Origin: an uncultured Lachnospiraceae bacterium | Lineage (GTDB): Bacteria > Bacillota > Clostridia > Lachnospirales > Lachnospiraceae | NCBI GenBank assembly: GCA_910588215.1 | Contig: CAJUQJ010000011.1 | Span: 47,932-111,931 of the forward strand | Reading direction: 5' to 3' | DNA length: 64,000 bases | Notes under the pieces: model-generated | The model's database searches: none | What the model was told of the DNA's origin: nothing | What the model saw: only the letters and a program-made list of their open reading frames with translations | Program-made: the position numbers and the translations under genes | Part shown: positions 51,407 through 60,032 of the stretch, one piece after another | Layout: every line of letters starts with the position of its first letter | Position numbering within the stretch: the first letter of the stretch is position 1

Positions 51407-53737
51407 TTACTCTGCGAACCGTTTCTTCATCTCTTTCAACTCCCGAAAAAGCATATTATACTTTTTATACAGTTCGTCATACATGGTGAATTTCTTCCTC
51501 TGTTCCCTGTCTTTACTAATATCTTCCGCCGTATATATCCTTTCTGAGCGCTTATCCAGTGCGTTTTTCAACCATGCGGCAGAAAAAACTCTATGCTGTT
51601 TCAGTTTTTCGTCCACTGCTTCCCAATCGACAGGCTTCTTTATTAATTCGACGGCCCTCTTCAGATCAACGGGCGTATCCTCCAGCAAACGTTCTTCCAA
51701 TCCTACGATCTTCAGCAGACTCTTAAATCTTTCACTGGCAACATTGCGATAATTGGTCGCTCTGTAAACAATGAGAAACGGCTTATGAAAGATCAGGCTG
51801 AAACAAAGCCCATGATAACTGTCTCCAAAATAAAATGCAGTATGTTTCATATAGAAAAGCCATTCCTCCACCGACAGGACAGGCATGATCCTGTTTCCAT
51901 ACACATTTCTCATATTGCCATACTCCCACGGATTCACGCAGATCTGCACAGAAGCCTGGCAATGTTCACCTATCATTTGTATCAGTCGTAAATTTTCTTC
52001 CGCAAAGTCGTTCCGAAGAATATAGGCAAATGCGAATGGATCCTTAGGTTCGGCTTCCATATGCTGTATCGTTTCTTCATATATCTGTACGGGGCATAGA
52101 AATACGGGATCCAGTACATTTACGATATCGTTCCTTCCTGTCTTCTGTTTTGCCTTCTCTGCAGCTTCCTTCTCCCGTATCGAAATGCCGTCGAACTGTT
52201 TTAAATAGTGAACTGACAGCTGCTCGTATGAATCCGGTCCCTCCACACCACTGCCAAAGGATGCGGCATATGCTATCTTTTTATGCCCGCACTCTACCCA
52301 GTCCAAGAAAAAAAACATATCACTTTCCCTGCCGCAGATCTCATAATTCCATATCACATCTGAACCCACAAGAAAGTCTCTGCAGTTATCATTTGCCAGG
52401 CAATAGGCATATTCATGTGGATATGGCAAAAAAACATTACAGTGTTTCCAGATAAACTTCTGTCCAATGGTATTTAAATCGTTAAAATGCTCATCCCACA
52501 AAGCATTCGGCTTGGGAAGCATCACCACGTCGTATCCCAGACTGCGCACCACCTGATACAGCGCATAATAAGTAAGAACCGAACCATAATTGATCCCATA
52601 CCACAAGCCTGCTATACCGATATCATACTTGTGCGCCAACGCATAATCCGTCAATTCATTAAAGGACTTAATATCCATACTGGAAAAGAAATGCTTTCTT
52701 CCGGAATGACTTGCAAATGGAGATACAACTGTCTTATTAATATAAGTAATCGCCTCTAAAGATACCCTCTGCAATAGTTTCATCTGCGGCGCAAGCATAT
52801 GCAAAATTTCCCCGGCTTTTCTGTTATTCACAAGAACCGCCGAAGTTCCCAGCCTGTCATCCCAGGCTGGGTCTGCTCTCTCCACACCCCAAAAATCCCC
52901 TGCAGTAAAATCTCCCTGCCTGGGCAATCTTGAAAAAGCGCACTGCCCACAAGACGGACGCATGATCATACATGGTAAAAACGCCTGGTAAAATTTATCC
53001 TCCTGATGATCTCTATGTATTTCCTTCCCATCCTTGAAGTAACAGTTTATTGATGATGACCAACCAAACACAGTTTTGTCTCTAAAGTCAAATCGTTCAA
53101 GCATCCCCAGATCATAATTTTCTTCCAGATATTTCCTGAATACTTTGTAGGATGGAGCGCCATGGCACAAAATATCTATTGTGATCAACTTCTCCCTTTT
53201 TTTACCCCCCCCCAACACACTGTACAGACCTGCTACCTGACATGGTAATCCGGTAAATAAAACCCATTTTCCCTCTTCTAGTTTTCTTTTCACCAATTGA
53301 TAAGATCGTTCTACACTGCCTTGTAAATATTTAGAACCCTTTATTTTATACAATTCTGTCTCATTCGCAATTTCGATATGGTGTACATTCCAATCTTCAT
53401 CCCACGCCGCCCCGTATACGCTGCCGCCTTTTCTTAAGACCCACCGTGCCACAACGGGTACAAAGCCTCCACTTGAACTCGTTCTCCGCTCCTCATCCTG
53501 AGCCATCATCGCATAGCATTCCGGCCGATCCACATTGCTATATTCCGGATGCAGTACCGGGCAGTGTCTTTCACATAAACCACAGTTGATACACTTCTCT
53601 TCCAGCACGTTTGGGTATGCAAATCCCTCCCGATCCGTCTGCATTGTTATGGCATTTACGGGGCATACATTCATGCATGCGCCACAGCCTGTGCATAATT
53701 TATTTTCTTCCGCAAGTACCTTTGATATATTTCTCAT
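51407..53737 (-). CDS. Ferredoxin/FrhB-domain plus polysaccharide pyruvyl transferase fusion
   Basis: 776 residues in two parts. The N-terminal half has two 4Fe-4S motifs (CTGCGACMNVCP and CINCGLCERHCP) and an F420-hydrogenase beta-subunit (FrhB) domain. From about residue 370 the protein has a polysaccharide pyruvyl transferase domain (IGIAGLWYGINYGSVLTYYALYQVVRSLGYDVVML, later FYFGDSYHGLCFSLIFHKPFL). It likely adds pyruvate to glycan sugars. The nine-G tract at 53206-53214, next to A7, is in frame at VLGGGKKREK; one-base slippage would truncate the protein near residue 175. Confidence 0.85.
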   Translation of the reverse strand: MRNISKVLAEENKLCTGCGACMNVCPVNAITMQTDREGFAYPNVLEEKCINCGLCERHCPVLHPEYSNVDRPECYAMMAQDEERRTSSSGGFVPVVARWVLRKGGSVYGAAWDEDWNVHHIEIANETELYKIKGSKYLQGSVERSYQLVKRKLEEGKWVLFTGLPCQVAGLYSVLGGGKKREKLITIDILCHGAPSYKVFRKYLEENYDLGMLERFDFRDKTVFGWSSSINCYFKDGKEIHRDHQEDKFYQAFLPCMIMRPSCGQCAFSRLPRQGDFTAGDFWGVERADPAWDDRLGTSAVLVNNRKAGEILHMLAPQMKLLQRVSLEAITYINKTVVSPFASHSGRKHFFSSMDIKSFNELTDYALAHKYDIGIAGLWYGINYGSVLTYYALYQVVRSLGYDVVMLPKPNALWDEHFNDLNTIGQKFIWKHCNVFLPYPHEYAYCLANDNCRDFLVGSDVIWNYEICGRESDMFFFLDWVECGHKKIAYAASFGSGVEGPDSYEQLSVHYLKQFDGISIREKEAAEKAKQKTGRNDIVNVLDPVFLCPVQIYEETIQHMEAEPKDPFAFAYILRNDFAEENLRLIQMIGEHCQASVQICVNPWEYGNMRNVYGNRIMPVLSVEEWLFYMKHTAFYFGDSYHGLCFSLIFHKPFLIVYRATNYRNVASERFKSLLKIVGLEERLLEDTPVDLKRAVELIKKPVDWEAVDEKLKQHRVFSAAWLKNALDKRSERIYTAEDISKDREQRKKFTMYDELYKKYNMLFRELKEMKKRFAE
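53206..53214 (-). repeat. Coding nine-G tract in the pyruvyltransferase fusion
   Basis: Minus strand: nine G, one T, seven A within the frame encoding GGGKK. The intact frame here is the ON state. Confidence 0.65.
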
Positions 53738-53803
53738 GACAATATCCCCGCATTTTTGTTAAATACCCATCCTGCACTGCTTTTGCCGTAATCTGTACGA
53801 TTC

Positions 53804-54028
53804 TTATTTATCTGGATAATGTTCCTTCACATTGCTCGCCCCAGATATATAGTCCATGGATACATTGTAAAATCTTGCCAGAATCAATAAGCTCTTTACT
53901 GGAATCCTTGTCTTTCCATTCTCATAATCAGCATAAGTACGCTGTCCCACTTCGAGCATATCCGCCACTTCCTGTTGGATCATGGCACTCTCCCGTCTAA
54001 GTTCCCGTATTCTTTCATTATATTTCAC
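53804..54028 (-). CDS. XRE-family helix-turn-helix regulator
   Basis: 74 residues with a single Cro/C1-type HTH: IRELRRESAMIQQEVADMLEVGQRTYADYENGKTRIPVKSLLILARFYNVSMDYISG. The start is GTG at 54028 after a strong AAGGAGG (eight bases), not an internal ATG. It lies within the polysaccharide locus, 66 bases before the pyruvyltransferase fusion and 71 bases after the GT-C-like gene, so may control part of the locus. No target site was identified. Confidence 0.85.
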   Translation of the reverse strand: MKYNERIRELRRESAMIQQEVADMLEVGQRTYADYENGKTRIPVKSLLILARFYNVSMDYISGASNVKEHYPDK

Positions 54029-54099
54029 AGCGCGGACCTCCTTTTGCCCGGTTCAACCGCAGGATATGATAGTTCATGCGCGTTTTCCTGTATATAGGT

Positions 54100-55728
54100 T
54101 CACTCACAAGCTGCCGTAAGTTCCGGATATTCTCTAATGTTTTTGCCATATACTAATATAGTAAATCCTTCATACGTTAGAGTTTCTTCTGCCATCTGAT
54201 AGTATTGCTCTGGAATTGTCTCTCCTGCAAGTACGAGTACAAAACATCTGCCCGCATGCAGTTCACTATCATAATAATCCTCTGAAATCGCATAATATTC
54301 ATAATGGTCCCCTACATTACCATTGAAATAATAGGGTACAGTTGGTTTTCCTGCATCATGCGCTACGACAATAACTTGCTCATTACTTAAAACAGTAATC
54401 GGATAAGCATTCCAGAATGTCGCATATCCATATGTAAGATCATTATCCAGTAAAAATTTATAGAATTTTTGATCGGCTTTAGGATCAAATAAATTAATAT
54501 CCTGCTTCCACTCAGTCGGTACATTATGGATATATAATCCGTGTATAGCAATTGTCAGTGTCAAAAGTCCTATAGCCGGAACTGCTTTTAAAACTTCATA
54601 TTTATCATCAAGTATCCATTTTCCCACTAATCCGAAAAGTAGTAGATTATTGAAATATGTTGGCAAATAGTATCTTGATTCCATCACACCACTGGCTACC
54701 ATCACAAAAAATGTAATAAAATTACTTATATTCACATACAAAACCAAAAACTGCATAAATCTATCTGATATGCGGCGAAGTTTTAACAAGAGATAAACCG
54801 GAACGGCAATCTGTGAAATAAGGATATAAACTAATATTCCACAGCTTTTAAAAGTCGATAAATGAAACAAGCTTTTTGTAGATGTCCAGCCCAACAATTC
54901 CAGAATAAGCACCGGAAATCTCAAAATATTCTGATAAAAACTTTCGCTTCCAACAAGTCCTGTACTTAAAGATAAGCTGTCAAACTCCAATTCTTTACAA
55001 AGCATTATATAATGTATACCAGATATCACAATAACAGCAATTGTACACCCACTATATATCAGCAGCTTTTTTTGCTTTAATATACTTTTCAAAGAAATAC
55101 CATCTCTGATCATTATCATAACTACGAACGCAAAAAAAACCGGTAACATGTCTGTTGCAATTCTTCTGATCACTGCATAATTCACCAAAAATCCTGTCAC
55201 TATATAGCACACACATACAAGACCTGTCTTTGTTGCAGTCTCATCTTTCTCAACTACAAACAAATACTGTATAGAAATCAAAAGCAGCAGTTTAAAAAGA
55301 CACTCTCCAAGGTAAGCTCCCTGAGAAAAAAACATATCTATGACAACCCATGATAACGGAAATAAAAACAAAGTTACAGTAATAACTGCCGCTTTCCTAT
55401 AATTCCAAAACAACTTGAATATCAGTACACAAATTATAGATATGTATAATAAAATTCCCAATTCGTGTACCAACAACTCATTGTCAAGAACAGCCAGAAA
55501 AGGGATCATTGTTATATTTGGCATGAGAAAAAAAATATCTGTCGTATAATGGAAGCCTTCTGGAAACATCTTTTTCTGAGCAAACTGTTCTTTGGCTAAA
55601 AACAAAAATCCTGCGCAATCAGAATGAAAATAATATTTTGAATACGCTAAAATTATATAAATGATACAGCACATACTCACAAGCATTGCAACGATCAAAA
55701 TACTCTTACTAATTTTTTTATCTGTCAT
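54100..55728 (-). CDS. Multi-pass membrane protein, probable GT-C type glycosyltransferase
   Basis: 542 residues with about 10-12 predicted membrane helices and a soluble C-terminal domain of about 130 residues. The first extracytoplasmic loop has an acidic motif (YYFHSDCAGFLFLAKE), the position of the catalytic Asp in GT-C enzymes that use polyprenyl-phosphate sugars. Its sequence is AT-rich, unlike the housekeeping genes. ATG at 55728 follows AGGGAGAAAAATA. With the SMR pair and the GT2 upstream it forms a plausible three-step sugar-decoration system. Confidence 0.65.
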   Translation of the reverse strand: MTDKKISKSILIVAMLVSMCCIIYIILAYSKYYFHSDCAGFLFLAKEQFAQKKMFPEGFHYTTDIFFLMPNITMIPFLAVLDNELLVHELGILLYISIICVLIFKLFWNYRKAAVITVTLFLFPLSWVVIDMFFSQGAYLGECLFKLLLLISIQYLFVVEKDETATKTGLVCVCYIVTGFLVNYAVIRRIATDMLPVFFAFVVMIMIRDGISLKSILKQKKLLIYSGCTIAVIVISGIHYIMLCKELEFDSLSLSTGLVGSESFYQNILRFPVLILELLGWTSTKSLFHLSTFKSCGILVYILISQIAVPVYLLLKLRRISDRFMQFLVLYVNISNFITFFVMVASGVMESRYYLPTYFNNLLLFGLVGKWILDDKYEVLKAVPAIGLLTLTIAIHGLYIHNVPTEWKQDINLFDPKADQKFYKFLLDNDLTYGYATFWNAYPITVLSNEQVIVVAHDAGKPTVPYYFNGNVGDHYEYYAISEDYYDSELHAGRCFVLVLAGETIPEQYYQMAEETLTYEGFTILVYGKNIREYPELTAACE

Positions 55729-55763
55729 TATTTTTCTCCCTGCTCCAAAACTACTTCGATCCA

Positions 55764-56105
55764 TTACGAGATACCCGATAAGATCACACCCAGCACAATC
55801 ACCGCAAGTCCTGTTAATTTACGCATACTGACCTTTTCTTTTAAGATCAATCTTCCCATGATCGTTACCCACAAATACCCTGTCGTCTCTAATACCGGTC
55901 CCATAGAAAGCGGTACACCACGATATGCCAGAACTGTCAATAAACTCGACAGGAAGAAGAGTGCGTATGCTGCGATCACTCTGACATTCAAATACTCTCT
56001 CGCTTTGGATGTATACTGTTTGCCGGCACTTCTCTTCAATAAGATTTGAGATATAGCAGCGATCAACACAGACAACAAAAAAATCACAATATACACATCG
56101 TTCAT
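55764..56105 (-). CDS. SMR/EamA-type small membrane transporter, subunit 2
   Basis: 113 residues with four helices: IVIFLLSVLIAAISQILLKRSAGK at the start, then SLLTVLAYRGVPLSMGPVLETTGYLWVTIMG and a final helix VIVLGVILSG. It resembles ArnE/ArnF-like flippases for undecaprenyl-phosphate sugars. It overlaps the other SMR gene by four bases (ATGA), suggesting a heterodimer. It is 36 bases before the GT-C-like start. Confidence 0.78.
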   Translation of the reverse strand: MNDVYIVIFLLSVLIAAISQILLKRSAGKQYTSKAREYLNVRVIAAYALFFLSSLLTVLAYRGVPLSMGPVLETTGYLWVTIMGRLILKEKVSMRKLTGLAVIVLGVILSGIS

Positions 56106-56452
56106 TTCATAGACTCCTCACTCGACACTACAATGTATACTCCGATGACGATCACCACCGCACCTGTGATCTTCCAAAAACTCAGCTGTTCTTTAAAAAT
56201 CAGTGTCCCCCATACAATTCCCCACACAACGGTCACCGCCTTGTTGGCGTAAGCTATGATCAGAGGAAGTTCTTTGATAATCTGCTGCCAGAATACTGCA
56301 TAAAGAATTAACAAAAGCACTACCATACCATACAACAGACAAAATGCTACAGACAAAAATTCCTGCTGTGCAGCATACTTTGATGCAATCCCCGACATGG
56401 AGTATATTGCCAGAAGAATGTGCAGTAATAAAATGTATTTATACTTCTTCAT
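56102..56452 (-). CDS. SMR/EamA-type small membrane transporter, subunit 1
   Basis: 116 residues with four helices (YILLLHILLAIYSMSGIASKYAA; VTVVWGIVWGTLIFKEQLSFWKITGAVVIVIGVYIVV). Similar in size and topology to the next gene. The start lies 14 bases inside the end of the GT2 gene, so the three are coupled. It probably flips the lipid-linked sugar made by that GT2. Confidence 0.78.
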   Translation of the reverse strand: MKKYKYILLLHILLAIYSMSGIASKYAAQQEFLSVAFCLLYGMVVLLLILYAVFWQQIIKELPLIIAYANKAVTVVWGIVWGTLIFKEQLSFWKITGAVVIVIGVYIVVSSEESMK

Positions 56453-57371
56453 GATTAATAACCGTTCTTACCACATATTGTGGTGAATTATTGAGGCTTA
56501 TGTAGATACGGCCGATATACTCTCCGATCATCCCTAATACAAGCAGGATCATACCTCCCAGAATCATCATAGCGGCAATCGTGGAACTCCATCCAATTAC
56601 TCTGTTCGGATCGCATATTTTTGCGATCACTGTATAAACTGCATACAGAAATCCTATGAAAGCTACAAATCCTCCACTATACGATGCAATCCTGAGCGGT
56701 ACTACCGAAAAAGATGTAAATCCATTTATCCACAATGCCACGAGTTTCTTAAAAGAATATCCTGATGTTCCGTCCATCCTATCTCTATGTTCTACTGTCA
56801 CATTGCAGATATTCTTTGTCGTACGCAGAACAAGCCCTATAACATACGGATAGGCATTACGATACTTCACCATCTCTTCCACAACAAATCTCTTTGCTGC
56901 AAAGTAACTTGATATATACAATTCCTTCGGCTTTCCCAGCATCACTTCCGTCATTTTCCGGTTTAGATTACTACCGATATTACGAAAAGCTGAATGCCTT
57001 TTGCTATCATAGGACGCATACACGACATCGTAGCCTTCTTTAATCTTATCGAGTAGCTTATCTACTTCATCCGCCGGCGTCTGTCCGTCATCATCCAGGC
57101 ATACGACCGTATCTCCTGTCACGTAATGAAATCCCGCCATCAACGCGGCATGCTGTCCAAAGTTTTTTGCATGATCCAAACCGATGATATTTCTATTCTC
57201 TGTACATAATTTTTGGATGACTGCAAATGTATTATCTGGCGAACAGTCATTTACCAGAATTATTTCATATTCATAACTCTGCAAAGATGCCATCTTCTCT
57301 TTAATCTCGTTTACCACTGCCTCTAAAGTATTTTCTGACCGATAACAGGGAATAACGAAAGAAATCTTCAT
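56439..57371 (-). CDS. GT2 glycosyltransferase of polyprenyl-phosphate type (DPM1/GtrB-like)
   Basis: 310 residues. The GT-A domain begins ISFVIPCYRSENTLEAVVNEI, has the DXD-like DDDGQTP and LVNDCSPD motifs, and HAKNFGQHAALMAGF. Two C-terminal membrane helices follow (VAFIGFLYAVYTVIA and MMILGGMILLVLGMIGEYIGRIYI), the layout of enzymes that transfer a sugar to undecaprenyl phosphate. It is followed directly by the SMR pair. Confidence 0.88.
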   Translation of the reverse strand: MKISFVIPCYRSENTLEAVVNEIKEKMASLQSYEYEIILVNDCSPDNTFAVIQKLCTENRNIIGLDHAKNFGQHAALMAGFHYVTGDTVVCLDDDGQTPADEVDKLLDKIKEGYDVVYASYDSKRHSAFRNIGSNLNRKMTEVMLGKPKELYISSYFAAKRFVVEEMVKYRNAYPYVIGLVLRTTKNICNVTVEHRDRMDGTSGYSFKKLVALWINGFTSFSVVPLRIASYSGGFVAFIGFLYAVYTVIAKICDPNRVIGWSSTIAAMMILGGMILLVLGMIGEYIGRIYISLNNSPQYVVRTVINHEEV

Positions 57372-57414
57372 ACTTAATCCTCTTCCTTACTTTTTAGTTT
57401 CTACAAATTTGGGA

Positions 57415-58329
57415 TCATCTATTGTCAATATGTATGTTATAGATAGAGTAAAACGGCTTTAGCCCCAATGAATTCCATACTCCCTGCACAATAAAATTAT
57501 CAAATTGTGTACTGGTCACAAAACTCTTATTTTTTTTGTTCGCATAATTGATCAAATACGCTATCATTGCCTTATATGCACCCAGTTTCCTGTCCTTGGA
57601 GGCAACTGCCGACAAAACGCCTTCGACCGCCTTATTCGTCTCCTTTATCGTCACGAATCCTATTGGAGCCTCATGAATCCTGGCTACAACACACTTTTCA
57701 CTGTTTTGTGCTTCCATTGTTTCCCTAATCCAATTTTCATAGATCAATCCGGCCTTATTCTGCGTGACTCCTGAAATATGATACTGTCCTTGATATGTCT
57801 CAAAGGACTCCAATGTCATCGTCAACAACTCCCCTTTATACTTCTCAATATATTGCCAATCTGCGAATTCTATCGTTAAGTTATTGGCATTGCAGTCATC
57901 CACATATTTACCATGAATCAGTTCTTCTACTGTTCCACCACAAAAAATTGGATTCATAAATGTCAGATTCAATGCCTTGATCAGATCAACAATATGCGAC
58001 GGAATTCTTAAATTATAATATCCTTTATGGGAATCAATATAATTTTTCAGCTTGTTCAGCAATTCGCACAGGATTCGCTCCTGCCTGTTGTCATGTATCT
58101 GTGAAACTCCGGAAAAAATAAACCTGACAACATAGCAATCCATACCATAGATTTGAGAAACATTATGGTTTTTCGTAATATGAAAGCCAAACAATTCACC
58201 CTCATCTATTAATGCATCTGTCGCATGATACCCCCCCCCGATGATTTTTTCCTTTAAATTTCCATACTCTCTTTTTACATAACATTCTCCCAACATTATA
58301 TTATCATCGACAAATACACTCTTTTGCAT
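57415..58329 (-). CDS. GNAT N-acetyltransferase, WecD-like
   Basis: 304 residues. The C-terminal half has GNAT features: VARIHEAPIGFVTI, then AVEGVLSAVASKDRKLGAYKAMIAYLINYANKKN (acetyl-CoA loop region, degenerate) and a final WNSLGLKPFYSIYNIHI. The layout, with an unrelated N-terminal domain, resembles dTDP-fucosamine acetyltransferase WecD, and a WecE-like aminotransferase is two genes upstream. The tract of nine G at 58231-58239, encoding IIGGGYH near residue 30, is in frame; slippage would abolish the protein. Confidence 0.72.
   Translation of the reverse strand: MQKSVFVDDNIMLGECYVKREYGNLKEKIIGGGYHATDALIDEGELFGFHITKNHNVSQIYGMDCYVVRFIFSGVSQIHDNRQERILCELLNKLKNYIDSHKGYYNLRIPSHIVDLIKALNLTFMNPIFCGGTVEELIHGKYVDDCNANNLTIEFADWQYIEKYKGELLTMTLESFETYQGQYHISGVTQNKAGLIYENWIRETMEAQNSEKCVVARIHEAPIGFVTIKETNKAVEGVLSAVASKDRKLGAYKAMIAYLINYANKKNKSFVTSTQFDNFIVQGVWNSLGLKPFYSIYNIHIDNR
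58231..58239 (-). repeat. Coding nine-G tract in the WecD-like acetyltransferase gene
   Basis: Nine consecutive G on the minus strand, encoding three glycines, about 90 bases after the start codon. Confidence 0.65.
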
Positions 58330-58336
58330 TTTTTAC

Positions 58337-58771
58337 TTATCCTTTCTTCATAATGTGCGCATACCCTTCAATAACACTCTGACCAGATTGATTTTTACAT
58401 ATAGTACTCAATCTGATTCTCCCAGTCTCCTGATCCATCTCCGTTATTCTGACCGTAACAGATATTTCATCCCCATATCGCACCGGACGCACAAACTGCA
58501 GTTCCTGTCCTAAATACACAGTGCCTGTTCCTGGAAAATCATTCCCCAAAACACCAGAAATGAAACTGGCTACCAACATTCCGTGTACGATTCGTCCATG
58601 AAATATCGTATTTTGTGCATATTTCTCATCCAAATGAAGCAGATTATAATCTTGTGATACTTCCGCAAAAGCACGTCCTTTTTCTTCTGTCACTTGAAAT
58701 GTTCTGCTGTATTCCTGTCCTATGTACAACTCATCAAATTTTATATCCATTTCATTCTTCCCGTTACTCAC
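58337..58771 (-). CDS. MaoC-like hotdog-fold dehydratase
   Basis: 144 residues. FDELYIGQEYSRTFQVTEEKGRAFAEVSQDYNLLHLDEKYAQNTIFHGRIVHGMLVASFISG contains the MaoC hydratase catalytic stretch (D-x(4)-H, here DYNLLHLD). Family members hydrate enoyl-CoA in fatty-acid metabolism; placement between a sugar aminotransferase and acetyltransferase is odd. It may make an acyl group for the amino sugar. GTG at 58771 is preceded by AGGAAG; ATG at 58750 is an alternative. Confidence 0.8.
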   Translation of the reverse strand: MSNGKNEMDIKFDELYIGQEYSRTFQVTEEKGRAFAEVSQDYNLLHLDEKYAQNTIFHGRIVHGMLVASFISGVLGNDFPGTGTVYLGQELQFVRPVRYGDEISVTVRITEMDQETGRIRLSTICKNQSGQSVIEGYAHIMKKG

Positions 58772-58797
58772 AGTGCTTCCTATTCTATTTTCCGTTT

Positions 58798-59931
58798 CTA
58801 TTTCTTTTTATAAAAATCTTTGACTGCATCAATCACTCTCTCCTGGTCCTGTTCCCGTAATCCATAATATAATGGCAGCCTTACCAGCCGTTCGCTCTCC
58901 GTTGTAGTATACTTGTCTTCTCCTCTGAACTCTCCATATTTCTGTCCCGCCGGTGCAGTATGCAGAGGAATATAATGGAACACGGCCATAACGCCTCTCT
59001 CTTTCAAGTACGCGATCAGTCTTGTCCTCTCCTCCAGATTCTTTGCCTTAATGTAAAACATATGTGCATTATGTACGCACATCTCCGGAATATATGGCAG
59101 TTCAATATATGCCGAATCTGCCAGCTCGTTTAATGCCTCATAATATCTTTGCCAGGAAGTCATTCTATTTTCGTAGATTTCATCCGCTTTCAAAAACTGA
59201 GCCCACAGATACGCTGCATTCAATTCACTCGGCAGATAGGATGAGCCTGCGGCTACCCATGTATATTTATCTATCTGTCCCCTGAAAAATTTACTTCGAT
59301 TCGTGCCTTTCTCTCTGATGATCTCTGCCTGCTCAAGCATTGCACCGTCTTTCAACAAAATGGCGCCGCCTTCTCCCATGCTATAATTTTTTGTCTCATG
59401 AAAACTATAGCATCCGATATCTCCAATCGCCCCAAGCTGCCGTCCTTTATAAGATGCCATTATGCCCTGCGCCGCATCCTCAATAACGTAGAGATGATAT
59501 TTGCTGGCCAGTTCCATGATTTTATCCATTTCACAAGATACACCCGCATAATGCACCGGCACGATTGCTTTTGTCTTTTCCGTTATGGCAGCCTCGATCA
59601 AATTCTCATCGATATTCATCGTATCTGGTCTGATATCAACAAATACGGCTCTTGCTCCTCTTAATACAAATGCATCTGCCGTCGAAACAAAAGTATAAGA
59701 TGGCATGATGACTTCGTCTCCTGCTTTGATATCACACAGAATCGCTGCCAACTCTGTTGCATGCGTACATGATGTGGTCAACAGAACTCCCGCCGAATCT
59801 GTTTTTTTCCTAATCCAGTCATTGCACATATGTGTATATCTGCCATCACCACAAATCTTCTTTGATGCTATGGCATCCTTTATGAAATCCAATTCATCAC
59901 CAACCGTTGGCGGCACATTAAAGTTAACCAT
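58798..59931 (-). CDS. dTDP-4-amino-4,6-dideoxygalactose-type transaminase (WecE/RffA-like)
   Basis: PLP-dependent sugar aminotransferase of the DegT/DnrJ/EryC1 family, 377 residues. Visible motifs: GDEVIMPSYTFVSTADAFVLRGARAVFVDI, VIEDAAQGIMASYKG, and the PLP lysine region CYSFHETKNYSMGEGGAILL. The FHETKN form is characteristic of RffA/WecE. Its product would be acetylated by the WecD-like protein. ATG at 59931 follows AAGGAGTAAAAC. Confidence 0.9.
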   Translation of the reverse strand: MVNFNVPPTVGDELDFIKDAIASKKICGDGRYTHMCNDWIRKKTDSAGVLLTTSCTHATELAAILCDIKAGDEVIMPSYTFVSTADAFVLRGARAVFVDIRPDTMNIDENLIEAAITEKTKAIVPVHYAGVSCEMDKIMELASKYHLYVIEDAAQGIMASYKGRQLGAIGDIGCYSFHETKNYSMGEGGAILLKDGAMLEQAEIIREKGTNRSKFFRGQIDKYTWVAAGSSYLPSELNAAYLWAQFLKADEIYENRMTSWQRYYEALNELADSAYIELPYIPEMCVHNAHMFYIKAKNLEERTRLIAYLKERGVMAVFHYIPLHTAPAGQKYGEFRGEDKYTTTESERLVRLPLYYGLREQDQERVIDAVKDFYKKK

Positions 59932-60032
59932 GTTTTACTCCTTATCCCGTTGTATTCACCCGAATTTCCGACAAATGTACTACCCTACTACCTTGTAATC
60001 TATCCATGTATCCCCTTATACATTTTTCCAAT

